DNA from: Bordetella parapertussis | GTDB taxonomy: Bacteria > Pseudomonadota > Gammaproteobacteria > Burkholderiales > Burkholderiaceae_C | Length of the DNA: 64,000 bases | Assembly: GCA_945878355.1 (NCBI GenBank) | Contig: CAMCTC010000017.1 | Coordinates: forward strand, 3,922-67,921 | Reading direction: 5' to 3' | Shown here: in pieces, positions 28,636 through 38,700 of the stretch | Numbering within the stretch: the first letter of the stretch is position 1 | Layout of the letters: every line of letters starts with the position of its first letter | Made by a program: the position numbers and the translations under genes | Notes under the pieces: model-generated | What the model saw: only the letters and a program-made list of their open reading frames with translations | Databases searched by the model: none | What the model was told of the DNA's origin: nothing

Positions 28636-29760
28636 ATGAAGAAAGCCTCCGCCAATCGCCGTCCCGGATCGAGCGCGACCCTCGCGTTGGTGATGATCGC
28701 CCGCGACGAAGCCGCGTCGATCGCGCGCTGCCTGCGCAGCGTCAGCGCTTTTGTCGACCAGATGATCGTGCTCGACACCGGGTCGACCGACGCCACCGCG
28801 AGCATCGCCCGCGATCTCGGTGCCCAGGTTCACCACTGGCCATGGCAAGACGACTTTGCCGCTGCGCGCAACGCCGCGCTGGCGCATTCCACGGCCGACT
28901 GGAACCTGGTGCTAGATGCCGACGAGTGGATCGTGGGCGACGGCAGCCTGCTGCGACAGGCGATTCGAGGCGCTGGAGCCAACAGCGGCGCGTTCCTGGG
29001 GCTGCTGCCGATTCACAGCAGTTTCAACCTGCGAGGCACGGCGGCGGCTGTAGAGTCCGGCGCCGACGCGACGACGGGTACGCCATCCGCGACCGCGCAA
29101 GACGACACCCGCGCGGTGACTTGCTCCTGGTTGCCGCGATTGCTGCCGCGCGGCGTTCGCTACGTCGGCCGCATCCACGAGCACCCGCAGTCTGGATTGC
29201 CGCGCCGGCAGGTGGCGCTGGAGATCGGCCACGATGGCTACCTGCGGCACAAGCTCGACCACAAGAAAGGCCGCAACCGCAAGCTCTTGCTCAAATCGGT
29301 CGATGACGAACCGGGCAATGCTTACCTGCATTACCAGCTTGGCAAGGATTACGAGGTCTATGACGAGCACGCGCTCGCCATTCCTAGTTACGAGCAAGCC
29401 TTGCACTCGGTTCCTCCTGGCGAGGGCTACCGGCATGACCTGGTGGTGCGGACGATCTTTTGTTTGAAGAAAGCCGGCCTGCTGGAGATCGGCTACCAGT
29501 TTGCGCAGGATGAAATGCCGAACTGGCAACATTCGCCAGATTTCTTTTTCGTGTTTTCGGACCTGCTGATCGACTTGGCCACGGCTGAACCGAAGCGCGC
29601 GCTGTCTGACTTCTTGCCGCTGGCCAGGCAATGCCTGCTACGCAGCTTGAGCATTGGCGATCAACCGCAGCTTGAAGGATCGGTTCAGGGCCGGGGTAGC
29701 CATATTGCGGCGAAGAATCTCGTTCAGTTGAACCGGGTTCTGGCGCAGATGCGGGCGTGA
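28636..29760 (+). CDS. Family 2 glycosyltransferase, candidate flagellin glycosyltransferase
   Basis: 374-residue GT-A glycosyltransferase. The N-terminal half contains LALVMIARDEAASIARCL, IVLDTGSTDAT, FAAARNAALAHS and LDADEWIV, with the DAD-type metal motif. A family-typical RYVGRIHEHP and a helical, TPR-like C-terminal half (YLHYQLGKDYEVYDEH) follow. ATG at 28636 is used; ATG at 28609 is possible. A close paralogue follows directly (4-base overlap). The pair lies between flagellar regulators and fliC, so modification of flagellin with sugars is a reasonable inference, as is known for such neighbours in other bacteria. The sugar is unknown. Confidence 0.82.
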   Translation: MKKASANRRPGSSATLALVMIARDEAASIARCLRSVSAFVDQMIVLDTGSTDATASIARDLGAQVHHWPWQDDFAAARNAALAHSTADWNLVLDADEWIVGDGSLLRQAIRGAGANSGAFLGLLPIHSSFNLRGTAAAVESGADATTGTPSATAQDDTRAVTCSWLPRLLPRGVRYVGRIHEHPQSGLPRRQVALEIGHDGYLRHKLDHKKGRNRKLLLKSVDDEPGNAYLHYQLGKDYEVYDEHALAIPSYEQALHSVPPGEGYRHDLVVRTIFCLKKAGLLEIGYQFAQDEMPNWQHSPDFFFVFSDLLIDLATAEPKRALSDFLPLARQCLLRSLSIGDQPQLEGSVQGRGSHIAAKNLVQLNRVLAQMRA

Positions 29761-30860
29761 CGGCATCCGGACGCGCGATCCAACCGACGATGAACCATCC
29801 CTCGCAGCCGCCCCACCACAAGTTGACGATCGCACTGGTGATGATTGTCCGCAACGAGGAGGCCTGCATAGCGCGTTGCTTGACCAGCGCGATGGCGCAT
29901 GTCGACGAGGTGATCGTGCTTGACACCGGGTCGACAGACGACACTGTCCGCATCGCCAGTGACCTGGGCGCGCGGGTCCACCAGATGGCCTGGATCGATG
30001 ATTTCTCTGCCGCACGCAACGCGGCGCTGGCGCATGCCGATGCGGACTGGAATCTGGTGCTCGATGCCGATGAATGGCTGGTCGAGGGTGGCGCGACGCT
30101 GCGGCAGGAGGCCGAGGCCGCGACGGCTTCTGGCCAGCCGTTCCTGGGCCTGCTGCCGATCCACAGCGAGGTTCAAGCGCCAGCGACCGGCACCACACCG
30201 GCCGGGCAAACCGCGGAGTCTGTCTTGTCCTGGATCCCGCGCCTGCTGCCCCGCGGCGTTCGCTATGTCGGTCGCATCCATGAGCAGCCCGCCTCAGATC
30301 TGCCCAGGCGAAAGCTGTCGGTGCAGATCGCCCACGATGGCTACAGCCGGGACAAGATGATCCGCAAGGCGGGCCGCAACCGGCGCCTGCTGATCGAGGC
30401 CGTCGCCGCCGAGCCCGAAAATCCCTACCTGTTGTACCAGCTTGGCAAGGATTACGACATTTACGCCGAGCCCGCGCTCGCGCTCGACTGTTATGAGAAA
30501 GCGCTGCATCGGGTCAAGCCCAACCAGGGGTATCGCGTCGACTTGGTCGTCAGAACCATTGTTTGCCTCACCCGCATCGGCGCGCTCGAACTGGGTTATC
30601 AGTTTGCCGAAGACGAGATGGCCTTTTGTCGGCAATCGCCTGATTTTTTCTATGTCTTGGCCGAGTTGTTGCATGGTTTGGCCCACCAGCAACCTGAAAA
30701 AAGCCTGAGCCAGTGGTTGCCGCTGGTGCGCGTCAGCCTGTTGTTTTGCCTCCAGCTCGGGGATACGCCCGATATCGCGGGTTCGGTGCGCGGGCGTGGC
30801 AGTCATTTGGCCAGCCAGGCTTTGAGTCAGTTGGACAAGATCTTGCTGCCAAGCGCTTGA
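29757..30860 (+). CDS. Family 2 glycosyltransferase, tandem paralogue of the preceding gene
   Basis: 367-residue paralogue with the same layout: LTIALVMIVRNEEACIARCL, IVLDTGSTDDT, FSAARNAALAHADADWN, LDADEWLV, RYVGRIHEQP and YLLYQLGKDYDIYAE. The C-termini also match (GSVRGRGSHLASQ versus GSVQGRGSHIAAK). The first possible start is a GTG overlapping the previous stop; an ATG at 29790 is an alternative that begins just before the conserved strand. Tandem duplication with divergence suggests that the two enzymes add successive or different sugars to one target, probably flagellin given fliC about 1.1 kb downstream. Confidence 0.82.
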   Translation: MTASGRAIQPTMNHPSQPPHHKLTIALVMIVRNEEACIARCLTSAMAHVDEVIVLDTGSTDDTVRIASDLGARVHQMAWIDDFSAARNAALAHADADWNLVLDADEWLVEGGATLRQEAEAATASGQPFLGLLPIHSEVQAPATGTTPAGQTAESVLSWIPRLLPRGVRYVGRIHEQPASDLPRRKLSVQIAHDGYSRDKMIRKAGRNRRLLIEAVAAEPENPYLLYQLGKDYDIYAEPALALDCYEKALHRVKPNQGYRVDLVVRTIVCLTRIGALELGYQFAEDEMAFCRQSPDFFYVLAELLHGLAHQQPEKSLSQWLPLVRVSLLFCLQLGDTPDIAGSVRGRGSHLASQALSQLDKILLPSA

Positions 30861-30911
30861 AGCCGCTTCGCACCGGATGGTCGGTGGCGTCAGAAATCAT
30901 TTGAATCGAAC

Positions 30912-31748
30912 ATGACATCATCCAACAGCGCAACGTCACCGCTTTTGACATCGTTTCAGGCTTGCCCCCTGTGCGCGAGCACCGAAACCGGCTGGCTGCG
31001 CAGCGATCCCTGTGACAAACACCCGCTGTGGCAAGTGGGCCTGCCTGAAACCATGCATTGGATGGTTTGCAAGCAATGTGGACATGTCTTCAGCCGCGAT
31101 TACTTCACCCCAGAAGGGCTGGACTTGTTGTTCAGCCGCGCCAATCCGGGCCAGCTTGGCGGCCCCGAACTCGATCTCGAACGCTTCCACTGGGCACCCA
31201 CCGTGGAGCGGGTGCAGCGCCACCTGCCGCTGGCTCCATGGCTGTCTGACGGCACTGTCTGGATGGACATCGGCTGCGGCAGTGGTGGGCTGGTCATCAC
31301 GGCCGCTGAATATGGTTTCACGGCCCTAGGCCTGGACACTCGGTGCCAGGCGGTGGAGCGCATCACCGGCATGGGCTACCTTGCATCCCTTGGAGACCTC
31401 AGCGAACTCAGCGTGAGCGATCCTGTCGATGTGATCTCGTTGGCCGACGTGCTCGAACACGTGCCCTTCCCGCGTGAAGCGCTGGCCAGAGTCAGAAGCG
31501 CGCTGCGGCCTGAGGGCCTGTTGTTGGTGTCTTGCCCGAACCTGGACTGCGGCTCTTGGCGCAGGTCCACTGTCGATGGCACAAACCTCTACTGGGGCGA
31601 AATCGAACACCTGCACAACTTCAGCCGCACGAGCTTGATGCGCCTGCTGGCTGAGGAAGGTTTCGTTTCGCTGGAGTACAGCGTCAGCACCCGCTACCGT
31701 TCGTGCATGGAGGTCATTGCCCGGCGCCCACGGGACACTGGCCTCTAG
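30912..31748 (+). CDS. SAM-dependent methyltransferase with N-terminal zinc ribbon
   Basis: 278-residue class I methyltransferase. Four cysteines (CPLC near residue 18 and CKQCGH near 53) form a zinc-ribbon-like N-terminal part typical of sugar or glycan methyltransferases of the Methyltransf_23 group. SAM motif I is MDIGCGSGGL; further segments are SLADVLEHVPFPREAL and LRPEGLLLVSCPNL. It is encoded between the two glycosyltransferases and fliC, so it may methylate a sugar or the flagellin glycan. Its target is not shown by sequence. Confidence 0.82.
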   Translation: MTSSNSATSPLLTSFQACPLCASTETGWLRSDPCDKHPLWQVGLPETMHWMVCKQCGHVFSRDYFTPEGLDLLFSRANPGQLGGPELDLERFHWAPTVERVQRHLPLAPWLSDGTVWMDIGCGSGGLVITAAEYGFTALGLDTRCQAVERITGMGYLASLGDLSELSVSDPVDVISLADVLEHVPFPREALARVRSALRPEGLLLVSCPNLDCGSWRRSTVDGTNLYWGEIEHLHNFSRTSLMRLLAEEGFVSLEYSVSTRYRSCMEVIARRPRDTGL

Positions 31749-31908
31749 CCCTGTGCTCACGCGCAAGCGGCGTTCATGCAGATAGCCTCGCGCAAGGTCG
31801 CAGCCAGCCCCCAGGGGGGAGCGCGACACGGCCCGTGGTTTGCGGGCTGATCTCGGTGGGCTGAGCGATGAGCTCGTCGCCGCGCCGCCGCCATATAAGG
31901 GCCTGGCC

Positions 31909-31936
31909 TAAACGCTTTGAGCGCCCGCGCCGTCAA
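31909..31936 (+). promoter_or_regulatory. Sigma-28-like promoter of fliC
   Basis: TAAA at 31909-31912 and GCCGTCAA at 31929-31936 are separated by 16 bases (the usual spacing is 15). This resembles the sigma-28 consensus TAAA-N15-GCCGATAA. It ends 64 bases before the fliC start. The surrounding CTAAACGCTTTGA is the same as at the site before the gene at 43658. Confidence 0.7.
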
Positions 31937-32000
31937 GTATGCAAGTGGACGCTGAATCTCTCTGGCTGCCACCGAACCTCAACCTCAGCAGGAGCATTCC

Positions 32001-32969
32001 ATGGCATCGGTGATCAACACCAACAACGCGTCACTGGTGGCGCAACGCAATCTCAGCACCTCGCAATCTGCGCTGACGACCTCGGTCCAGCGCCTGTCGT
32101 CGGGCTTGCGCATCAACTCAGCCAAGGACGATGCTGCCGGCCTGGGCATCTCCGAAAAGCTGCAGTCCCAGATCACCAGCACCAACGTGGGCATACGCAA
32201 TGCCAACGATGCGATCTCGATGGTGCAGACCGCTGAAGGCGGTCTGGCTGAAGTCGGTACGATGCTGCAGCGCATGCGCGAACTCTCGACGCAGGGTAAC
32301 AACGACTCGCTGAGCACCACGCAGATGAACTACATCGGCACCGAGGTGCAGAATCTGCGCGACGAAATCAACAAGGTGTCGCTGCGCACGACCTTCAACG
32401 GCAAGACCTTGCTCAACGGCGGCAATTCGACTGCCGGGACAATCATGTTCCAGACCGGTAACGCCGCCACCGACACGGTGGACATCTCGACGCTGTTGAT
32501 CAACACGCAGGTCACCACGACGGCCGGGACGACTCTCACCAATGAAGACACCACGATCATCCAGGCAGCGGACGGCACCGCGTCGACGATGGCCGCGATC
32601 ATGACGGCGTTGGGCTCGGCGATCGACGCCGCCGCCGGTACGACGGTCGACGGAGCCACCGGCCCGACCAGCGTCACGCCGACATCTACTTTGTACGGGA
32701 CGATGGGCACGGCAGTCGACGCCGCCATCGGTGCCATTGCGAGCGCTCGCTCCAACCTCGGTGCGGTGGCGAATCGGTTGGATCACAACATCGCCAATCT
32801 GCAAGCGCAGACCGAGGCTTTGACGGCCTCCAGAAGCCGCATCATGGACACCGACTACTCGGTGGAAACCGCCAAGCTGACCAAGAACCAGGTCATGCAG
32901 CAAGCGGCCACCGCGATGTTGGCACAGGCCAACCAAATGCCCAACGTGGTGCTGTCACTGCTGAAGTAA
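32001..32969 (+). CDS. fliC: Flagellin FliC
   Basis: 322-residue filament subunit. The conserved N-terminal D0/D1 region is clear: INTNNASLVAQRNL, LSSGLRINSAKDDAAGL and NDAISMVQTAEGGL. The C-terminal D1/D0 region is SARSNLGAVANRLDHNI and the final VMQQAATAMLAQANQMPNVVLSLLK (shown in part). Between them a short Thr/Ala-rich central domain of about 120 residues contains many Ser/Thr residues, consistent with O-glycosylation by nearby enzymes. Length is at the small end for flagellins. It has its own sigma-28-like promoter and is followed by flaG, fliD and fliS. Confidence 0.95.
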   Translation: MASVINTNNASLVAQRNLSTSQSALTTSVQRLSSGLRINSAKDDAAGLGISEKLQSQITSTNVGIRNANDAISMVQTAEGGLAEVGTMLQRMRELSTQGNNDSLSTTQMNYIGTEVQNLRDEINKVSLRTTFNGKTLLNGGNSTAGTIMFQTGNAATDTVDISTLLINTQVTTTAGTTLTNEDTTIIQAADGTASTMAAIMTALGSAIDAAAGTTVDGATGPTSVTPTSTLYGTMGTAVDAAIGAIASARSNLGAVANRLDHNIANLQAQTEALTASRSRIMDTDYSVETAKLTKNQVMQQAATAMLAQANQMPNVVLSLLK

Positions 32970-33079
32970 TATGCACTTTTCGATTGGCGAGGCGGCGATC
33001 GAGGCGCTGGACCGATCTTAAACAGCGGGCGCCGGGTTCTTTTCAAGGCCCTGGCGCCGTCTTCATGGAGTGAAGCATC

Positions 33080-33466
33080 ATGAGTGCATTGAATGTCGGT
33101 GCTGCTGCTGCAGCACCAACCCTGCTGCAGACCGCTGGAACCTTGCCGGAGCGGTCGCCTGCCGTGCCGGCATCGTCGCCTGCGCCTCTCAGCGTCGCGC
33201 CGTCGCCTCGCCCCTCTCATATCAATGAGACCACCGCGCCGTCCCGCGAGGCGGTGGACCAGGCGGCACGCCATATCGAGGACTTTGTCAAATCGGTGGG
33301 CCGATCGCTGAGTTTCAGTGTCGACGCCAGCACTGGTCATCAGGTCTTGCGGGTGGTCGACCCGAACAGCGGTGAGGTGATACGCCAACTGCCCGCTGAC
33401 GAAACACTGAGAATTGCACGCTCTATCGATTACTTTCAAAACGTGCTGGTCCACCAACGCGCCTGA
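33080..33466 (+). CDS. flaG: FlaG family protein
   Basis: 128-residue protein with a disordered Pro/Ser-rich N-terminal half and the conserved FlaG domain at the C-terminus: LSFSVDASTGHQVLRVVDP, NSGEVIRQLPADETLRIA. FlaG proteins influence filament length and are normally found between fliC and fliD, as here. The gap of 110 bases from fliC holds no clear promoter or terminator. ATG at 33080 has gagtgaag upstream. Confidence 0.9.
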   Translation: MSALNVGAAAAAPTLLQTAGTLPERSPAVPASSPAPLSVAPSPRPSHINETTAPSREAVDQAARHIEDFVKSVGRSLSFSVDASTGHQVLRVVDPNSGEVIRQLPADETLRIARSIDYFQNVLVHQRA

Positions 33467-33502
33467 GGCTTGAACCGCTGTTTTCATTGACGAGGTACAT
33501 CG

Positions 33503-35230
33503 ATGGCTGTCGCATCCACACCTAACCTGGGGACAGGCGCGCTCAATGTCTCCTCGATCGTCAGCTCGCTGATGACGGTCGAGCAGATTCCGCTCACCAC
33601 GCTGGACAAGAAGATCGGGTCGGTCACCTCGAAAATTTCGATGCTCGGTGTCTTCATGTCCAAGGCCAGCGCGTTGCAGACCGCGATCACCGCATTGACC
33701 ACGGCTTCGACCGCGCCCGCGACGGCATCGACCAACGCCTCGCTTGCCACCGCTACCACCACCGCTGGCGCGGTGCGGGGCGATCTGGATGTCGAGGTCA
33801 CCAGCTCTGCCCGCGCCCAGCAGTCCTTGTGGGGCTCTGCGAACTTCACATCGGCCAGCGCGCTGGTCGGTGCCGGTTCGCTTCGCCTTGAGTCGATCGA
33901 CAGCGCCGCCGGACTGACGGTGGGTCAGGATTTGACCACCCAGGACGACACCACGTTGACCGATTTGGCGGCCATGATCAACACCAAGGGTCAGCAAACC
34001 GTGTTGAAGAGTGCCTCGTTCACCACCGCGAACAGCCTGGTAGGCTTAGGTTCGCTGGTGATCGGCACGAAGACGATGGCGACCGATGCTGGAACGACGC
34101 TGAGCGCACTGGCCAGTGCGATCAACGCCGACGGCAGCAACCAGGTCACTGCCACGGTCAAGCAGCAGGACGACGGCAGCTTTGGTCTGAAGTTGACCGC
34201 CAAGACAGCGGATTTCAGCTTCACCGCGCCGTCCACGGTCGGCAGCACGACCGCGACAGCCGCGACCACCACGGCGCCCATCTATGGCGTCACGGCATCG
34301 GTCGTGAAGACCGGCCCCAGTGCCTACAACCTGTTGCTGACGGCTGTTGCGACCGGTGCTGCGCAGACCTTCAGCGCGACATCGTCAGGAGCGCTGCTGA
34401 GCGGCGCGTCGAAAACAACGCTCGCGCCTACAGATGCTGCGTTGACCGTCAACGGTGTGGCTTACAAGAGCGGCACCAACACCTTCAGCAACGTGTTGTC
34501 GGGTGTGACATTGAAGGTCAATCAGTCGGTCGGCTCCACCACCAACACCAGCATCGATTCGGTCGGTGCGTCGACCGTCACCACAGTGGCCAGCAGCGTT
34601 GTCAGCGGTACTTCGCGCGTGACAGTGGCCTCTCAGGGCAGCGCCACATCGACCGCTGTCCAAGCGGTCGCGACGGCCTACAACGACTTGCTGGCCCAGT
34701 ACAACTCTCTGACCCGTTCTGGTGCCGAGGCTGCGACCCGCGGGCCGCTCAATGGCGACTCCACGCTGAGCACCTTCATGGACAAGGTCCGGACCTACTT
34801 CAACGCTGGCGCTTATGACTACGCCGGCAACCAGGCGAGTTGGTCCCGGTCCGGCGTGACCTTCCAGCGAGACGGTACCTTGTCGGTCGACAGCACGGCG
34901 CTGACCACGGCCTTGAGTGGCACGCTGGGCACGATCATGACCAACGGCCTGTTCATGGGCTCAACGTCGAGTGCGACCGATATGAAGAGCTTTCTGTCGG
35001 CCTCAGCGCTCAGCAGTGGACTGCTAGGCGCAGACAGCGCAGGCCGCAAGACTGAGCTGGCCACGCTCAACACCAAGCGCTTGAGCTTGAACGCCAAGCT
35101 GTTGGCCAAGCAAGCCAGCTATACCAAGCAGTACGCCACGCTCGACGCCCAGCTGACCGCGATGCAACAGACCAGCACAGCGCTGGCCTCTGCCTTGGCC
35201 GGACTGACCGCTTCGACGACCGGCGCGTGA
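33503..35230 (+). CDS. fliD: Flagellar hook-associated protein 2 (filament cap) FliD
   Basis: 575-residue capping protein that sits at the filament tip and helps flagellin fold. The N-terminal part (LNVSSIVSSLMTVEQIPLTT) and the C-terminal part (AVQAVATAYNDLLAQYNSL, SGVTFQRDGTLSVDSTAL and the coiled-coil tail) match the FliD_N and FliD_C domains. The centre is Ala/Thr/Ser-rich. Length is somewhat greater than the typical 450-480 residues. It follows flaG after 36 bases and is followed by a C10 tract and fliS. Confidence 0.93.
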   Translation: MAVASTPNLGTGALNVSSIVSSLMTVEQIPLTTLDKKIGSVTSKISMLGVFMSKASALQTAITALTTASTAPATASTNASLATATTTAGAVRGDLDVEVTSSARAQQSLWGSANFTSASALVGAGSLRLESIDSAAGLTVGQDLTTQDDTTLTDLAAMINTKGQQTVLKSASFTTANSLVGLGSLVIGTKTMATDAGTTLSALASAINADGSNQVTATVKQQDDGSFGLKLTAKTADFSFTAPSTVGSTTATAATTTAPIYGVTASVVKTGPSAYNLLLTAVATGAAQTFSATSSGALLSGASKTTLAPTDAALTVNGVAYKSGTNTFSNVLSGVTLKVNQSVGSTTNTSIDSVGASTVTTVASSVVSGTSRVTVASQGSATSTAVQAVATAYNDLLAQYNSLTRSGAEAATRGPLNGDSTLSTFMDKVRTYFNAGAYDYAGNQASWSRSGVTFQRDGTLSVDSTALTTALSGTLGTIMTNGLFMGSTSSATDMKSFLSASALSSGLLGADSAGRKTELATLNTKRLSLNAKLLAKQASYTKQYATLDAQLTAMQQTSTALASALAGLTASTTGA

Positions 35231-35235
35231 CGACA

Positions 35236-35245
35236 CCCCCCCCCC
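35236..35245 (+). repeat. Homopolymer of ten C between fliD and fliS
   Basis: Ten consecutive C bases lie between the fliD stop and the fliS ATG, exactly where a ribosome-binding site would be expected, and no Shine-Dalgarno sequence is otherwise visible. Such runs are prone to slippage. Confidence 0.9.
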
Positions 35246-35248
35246 TTC

Positions 35249-35638
35249 ATGCTAGCCCGAGCCCGTGATCGCTACCGTGCGGTGGACAATGTCGGCGCGG
35301 TCACTGACCGGAGTCCGATCGAGTTGATCCTGCTGGTCTATGACCGCATTGCCGACAAGCTCAACGCCGCCGAAGCCGCCATCACCAACCAAAACGACGA
35401 GCTGCTGGGTCAGGCGATCGGCGAGGCGTCGGACCTGATCAGCATGGGTCTGGTCGCTGCGCTGGACTACGAGCGAGGTGGCTCTATCGCCGACAACCTC
35501 GGTGCCATCTACGACTACGGCCTTCGGCGCTTGTTGCAGGCCCGACTGCGCAAGGATGCGCAGATGGTGAGAGAGATCGCCAATTTGCTGGCTGGGCTTC
35601 GCGAGGCCTGGGTCAGCGTTCAGCAAAGCCAGGCCTGA
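35249..35638 (+). CDS. fliS: Flagellar secretion chaperone FliS
   Basis: 129-residue helical cytoplasmic chaperone that binds the flagellin C-terminus before export. The family pattern is visible in RDRYRAVDNVGAVTDRSPIEL, shown in outline, then ILLVYDRIADKLNAAEAAI and ALDYERGGSIADNLGAIYDY. Its place after fliD is standard. The start ATG is 18 bases after the fliD stop with a C10 run between them and no ribosome site, so translation may depend on coupling with fliD. The end faces the giant metalloprotease gene. Confidence 0.92.
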   Translation: MLARARDRYRAVDNVGAVTDRSPIELILLVYDRIADKLNAAEAAITNQNDELLGQAIGEASDLISMGLVAALDYERGGSIADNLGAIYDYGLRRLLQARLRKDAQMVREIANLLAGLREAWVSVQQSQA

Positions 35639-35641
35639 GCG

Positions 35642-35679
35642 CTGGTCTGGCGCCGGGTTCGAACCACCGGCCTGACCAG
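35642..35679. terminator. Hairpin between convergent fliS and the metalloprotease gene
   Basis: CTGGTC at 35642-35647 pairs with GACCAG at 35674-35679, and inner GG/CC and CCGG/CCGG blocks extend the stem. It stands between two convergent genes, a usual place for a bidirectional terminator, although no T-tract follows. Confidence 0.5.
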
Positions 35680-35715
35680 TTCGAGCCCTCAGCGCCAAGC
35701 CTCATTGGCCTGGCC

Positions 35716-38700
35716 TCACTTGTCTGGCCGCTTGGCCGTCAATGGGGCCATCCAGGCGTTGACTGCCGTGGCTGGCGTCAGCGTCAGGTCGGGGCTCAAA
35801 AGCCCCACTGCTGGTGCGACCCCGACCAGCGCAGCCATCGGCATTGAGTTCTGGTCGATGAAGGCCGACAGCTGCGCAGCCAGGCTTCGCGACAGCTCAG
35901 TCGGCGCCGCGCTTGAAGCGGTGGGGAGGTTCAACACCGGCCCGGCGATGGGCTGAAACCCGTCCAACTGCTCGGTGAAGCGCCCCAGCGATTCGGTCAA
36001 GTCCGACACCACGGTCCGAAGCGAGACCGATGCAGGCGCCACGGTCGCATCGGTCGCCAGCCAGACATCAGCCAGCACCTGGGTCGAGCCGTTTGCGCTG
36101 TCATAGCGGCCTATCAGGCCAATCAGGTTGCCGTTGTCGAAAAAGATCGTCCGGTCTGCAGCCAGGTGCAGTCCTGTGATGTTCAACGCGTCCAGGCCCT
36201 TCAATTCGCCGGCCTGGGTCAAGCCGTCGCTGTTGGCGTCGACCCAGACCGCCAGTGCGTCAAAGCTCGAGTCCCGCGAATCGATCAAGCCGTCGTGGTT
36301 GGCGTCCAGTGTCGCCAGCGCCGCGAAGCCGTCGGCCGCATGATGGCCGTCCAGCAGTAGCGTGCCGCTGCCGAACAGCTCACCGCCATCGTCGATGTTG
36401 CCATTGGCATTGCGGTCGAGCACCAGCAGCCCGTCACCCGGCGCCACCCAGCCGGTGGCAGCGGCCAGGCCGCTGTTGCCGACGTCGAACTGCACGCCGG
36501 CAGCAATGCCCAGTGTCTGCACACCATGGCCGTCGAGGTCGAGCATCAGCGGCGTGATCTGCCCAGTGTTCAAGGCTTGGACCTGCGCTGTTGTCAGTGC
36601 GCGTATCTGAGCCGATGTCAGCGCGCACACCTCGCTGCTCGTCAACGCCAGCAGGCTTGGCACGGTGATGGCCTTGACCTGTGCGGTGGACAGCGCGGCC
36701 AGGTCTGCGGTTTCTAGCGAACGCCATTGGCCGGTGGTCATCGCGCCGACTTGCGCGACCGTCAGCGCCCTGAATTGGCCGGTGGTCAAGGCGTTGAGCA
36801 CGGTGGTGTTCAGCGCCCTCAACTGGGCGGTGGTGATCGCGGCGATTTGCGCCGTCTTCAGCGCTGGCACCTGGGTGTCGATGGCCAGCGCATTGAGCTG
36901 CGTGGGCGTCAACGCGGCGATGTCGGCCGCAGACATTGCCATCAGGTTGGCGATGCTCAGCGCGCGCAGGTCGCCGGTCTCGATCGCAGCGGCCTGCGCA
37001 GTGCTCAGCGCTGCAATCTGCGCGGTGGTCATCGCATTGAACTGGGCAGAAGTCAGCGCGATGATGCCGGCGGTCGTGATTGCCTTGATCTGCGCAGTGG
37101 TCAGCGCGGCCAGGTCCGCAGTGCGCAGCGCATTGACCTGAGTGGTGCTCAGGGCGCTGATCGCCGCTGTCTTCAGGGCTCGAATCTGCGCTGTGCTCAG
37201 CGCGTTGAGTCCGTCGTTCGGCAGAGATGCCAGCTGGGTCGTTGTGATCGCCACGACCTGGGCAGTGGTCAGGCCGACGACCTGCGGGCTCGCAACGACC
37301 GCATTGAACTGCGCTGTACCGAGCGCAGCGATTGCAGCGGTGCTCAGTGCGGCGATCCGGTTGCTGGACAAAGCGGCCAGATCGGATACTTCGATCGCCT
37401 GGGCCTGCGCGGTGCTCAGTGCGGCGATCTGCGCGGTGCTCATCGCGTTGAATTGAGCCGAGCTCAGCGCAACGATGTCGACGGTCGAGAAAGCCTTGAT
37501 CTGAGTGGTCGACAGCGCTGCTAGGTCGGCGGGCTCTAGCGCGGCCACTTGGCCCGTGCTCAGCGCGCCGATCTGAGCGCTGGTCATGGCTCGAAACTGC
37601 GCCGTGTCCAGCGCGTTCAGTGCGGCGCTGGACAGCGACGACAGTTGCGCGGTCGTGATCGCCGCGACCTGGGCCGTCGTCAGACCGGCCAGCTGAGGGC
37701 CTGCGGCGATCGCGTTGAACTGGCCAGCGACCAGCGCAGCGATCGACGCCGTGCTCAGCGCGTTGACGCGGTCGCGGCTGAGCGCGGTGAGATCTGGGAC
37801 CTCGATCGCCTTGACCTGCGCGGTGGTCAGCGCCGCGATCTGGACGGTGGTCATCGCGTTGAACTGGGCAGAACTCAACGCGATGATGCCGGCGGTCGTG
37901 ATCGCCCTGACCTGGCCGGTCGACAGCGCAGCAACGTCTGTAGTCTCGAGCGCGGTGACCTGAGCGGTGCTCAGCGAGGCGATTTGTGCCGGCGTCAGCC
38001 CGCGAAACTGCGTCGTGCTCAGTGCATTCAGGCCCGTGGTCGACAGCGACACGAGCTGCGCGGTCGTGATCGCCGCAACCTGGGCGCTGGTCATGTTCGC
38101 CAGCGGTCCGGCCGGGCTCGCCGCCAGCGCATTGAACTGGTTCGCACTCAGCACAGCGACCGATGCAGCGCTCAATGCCGCAACCCGTTCGTTGCTTAGC
38201 GTGGCGATGTCGGCGACCTCGATCGCCTGAACTTGCGCGGTGCTCAGCGCAGCGATCTGGGCGGTTCCCATCGCGTTGAACTGAGCAGAAGTCAGGGCCG
38301 AGATGCCGGCGGTCGTGATCGCCTTGGCCTGGGCGGTCGACAGCGCAGCGACGTCCGTCGTCTCTAGCGCGATCAACTGACCCGTGGTCAGTGAGGTGAC
38401 CTGAGCAACCGTCAGCGCCTTGAACTGGCTGGTGGTCAAGGCGTTGAGCGCGGTGGTGCTCAGCGCTTTCAATTGAGCGGTGGTGATCGCGGCGACTTGC
38501 GCCGTCTTCAGTGCCGGCACCTGGGTGTCGATGGCCAGCGCATTGAGTTGCGTGGGCGTCAACGCGGCGATGTCGGCTACCGATATCGCCATCAGGTTGG
38601 CAATGCTCAGCGCGCGCAGGTCGTCGGTCTCGATCGCCCGGGCCTGCGCGGTGCTCAGTGCGGCGATCTGCGCGGTGCCCATCGCGTTGAACTGGGCGGG

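Noticed and set aside
33000..33079. Sigma-28 promoter before flaG (TTAAACAGCGG)
   Set aside because: A TAAA is present but there is no GCCG element at 15-16 bases; the nearest is about 33 bases away.
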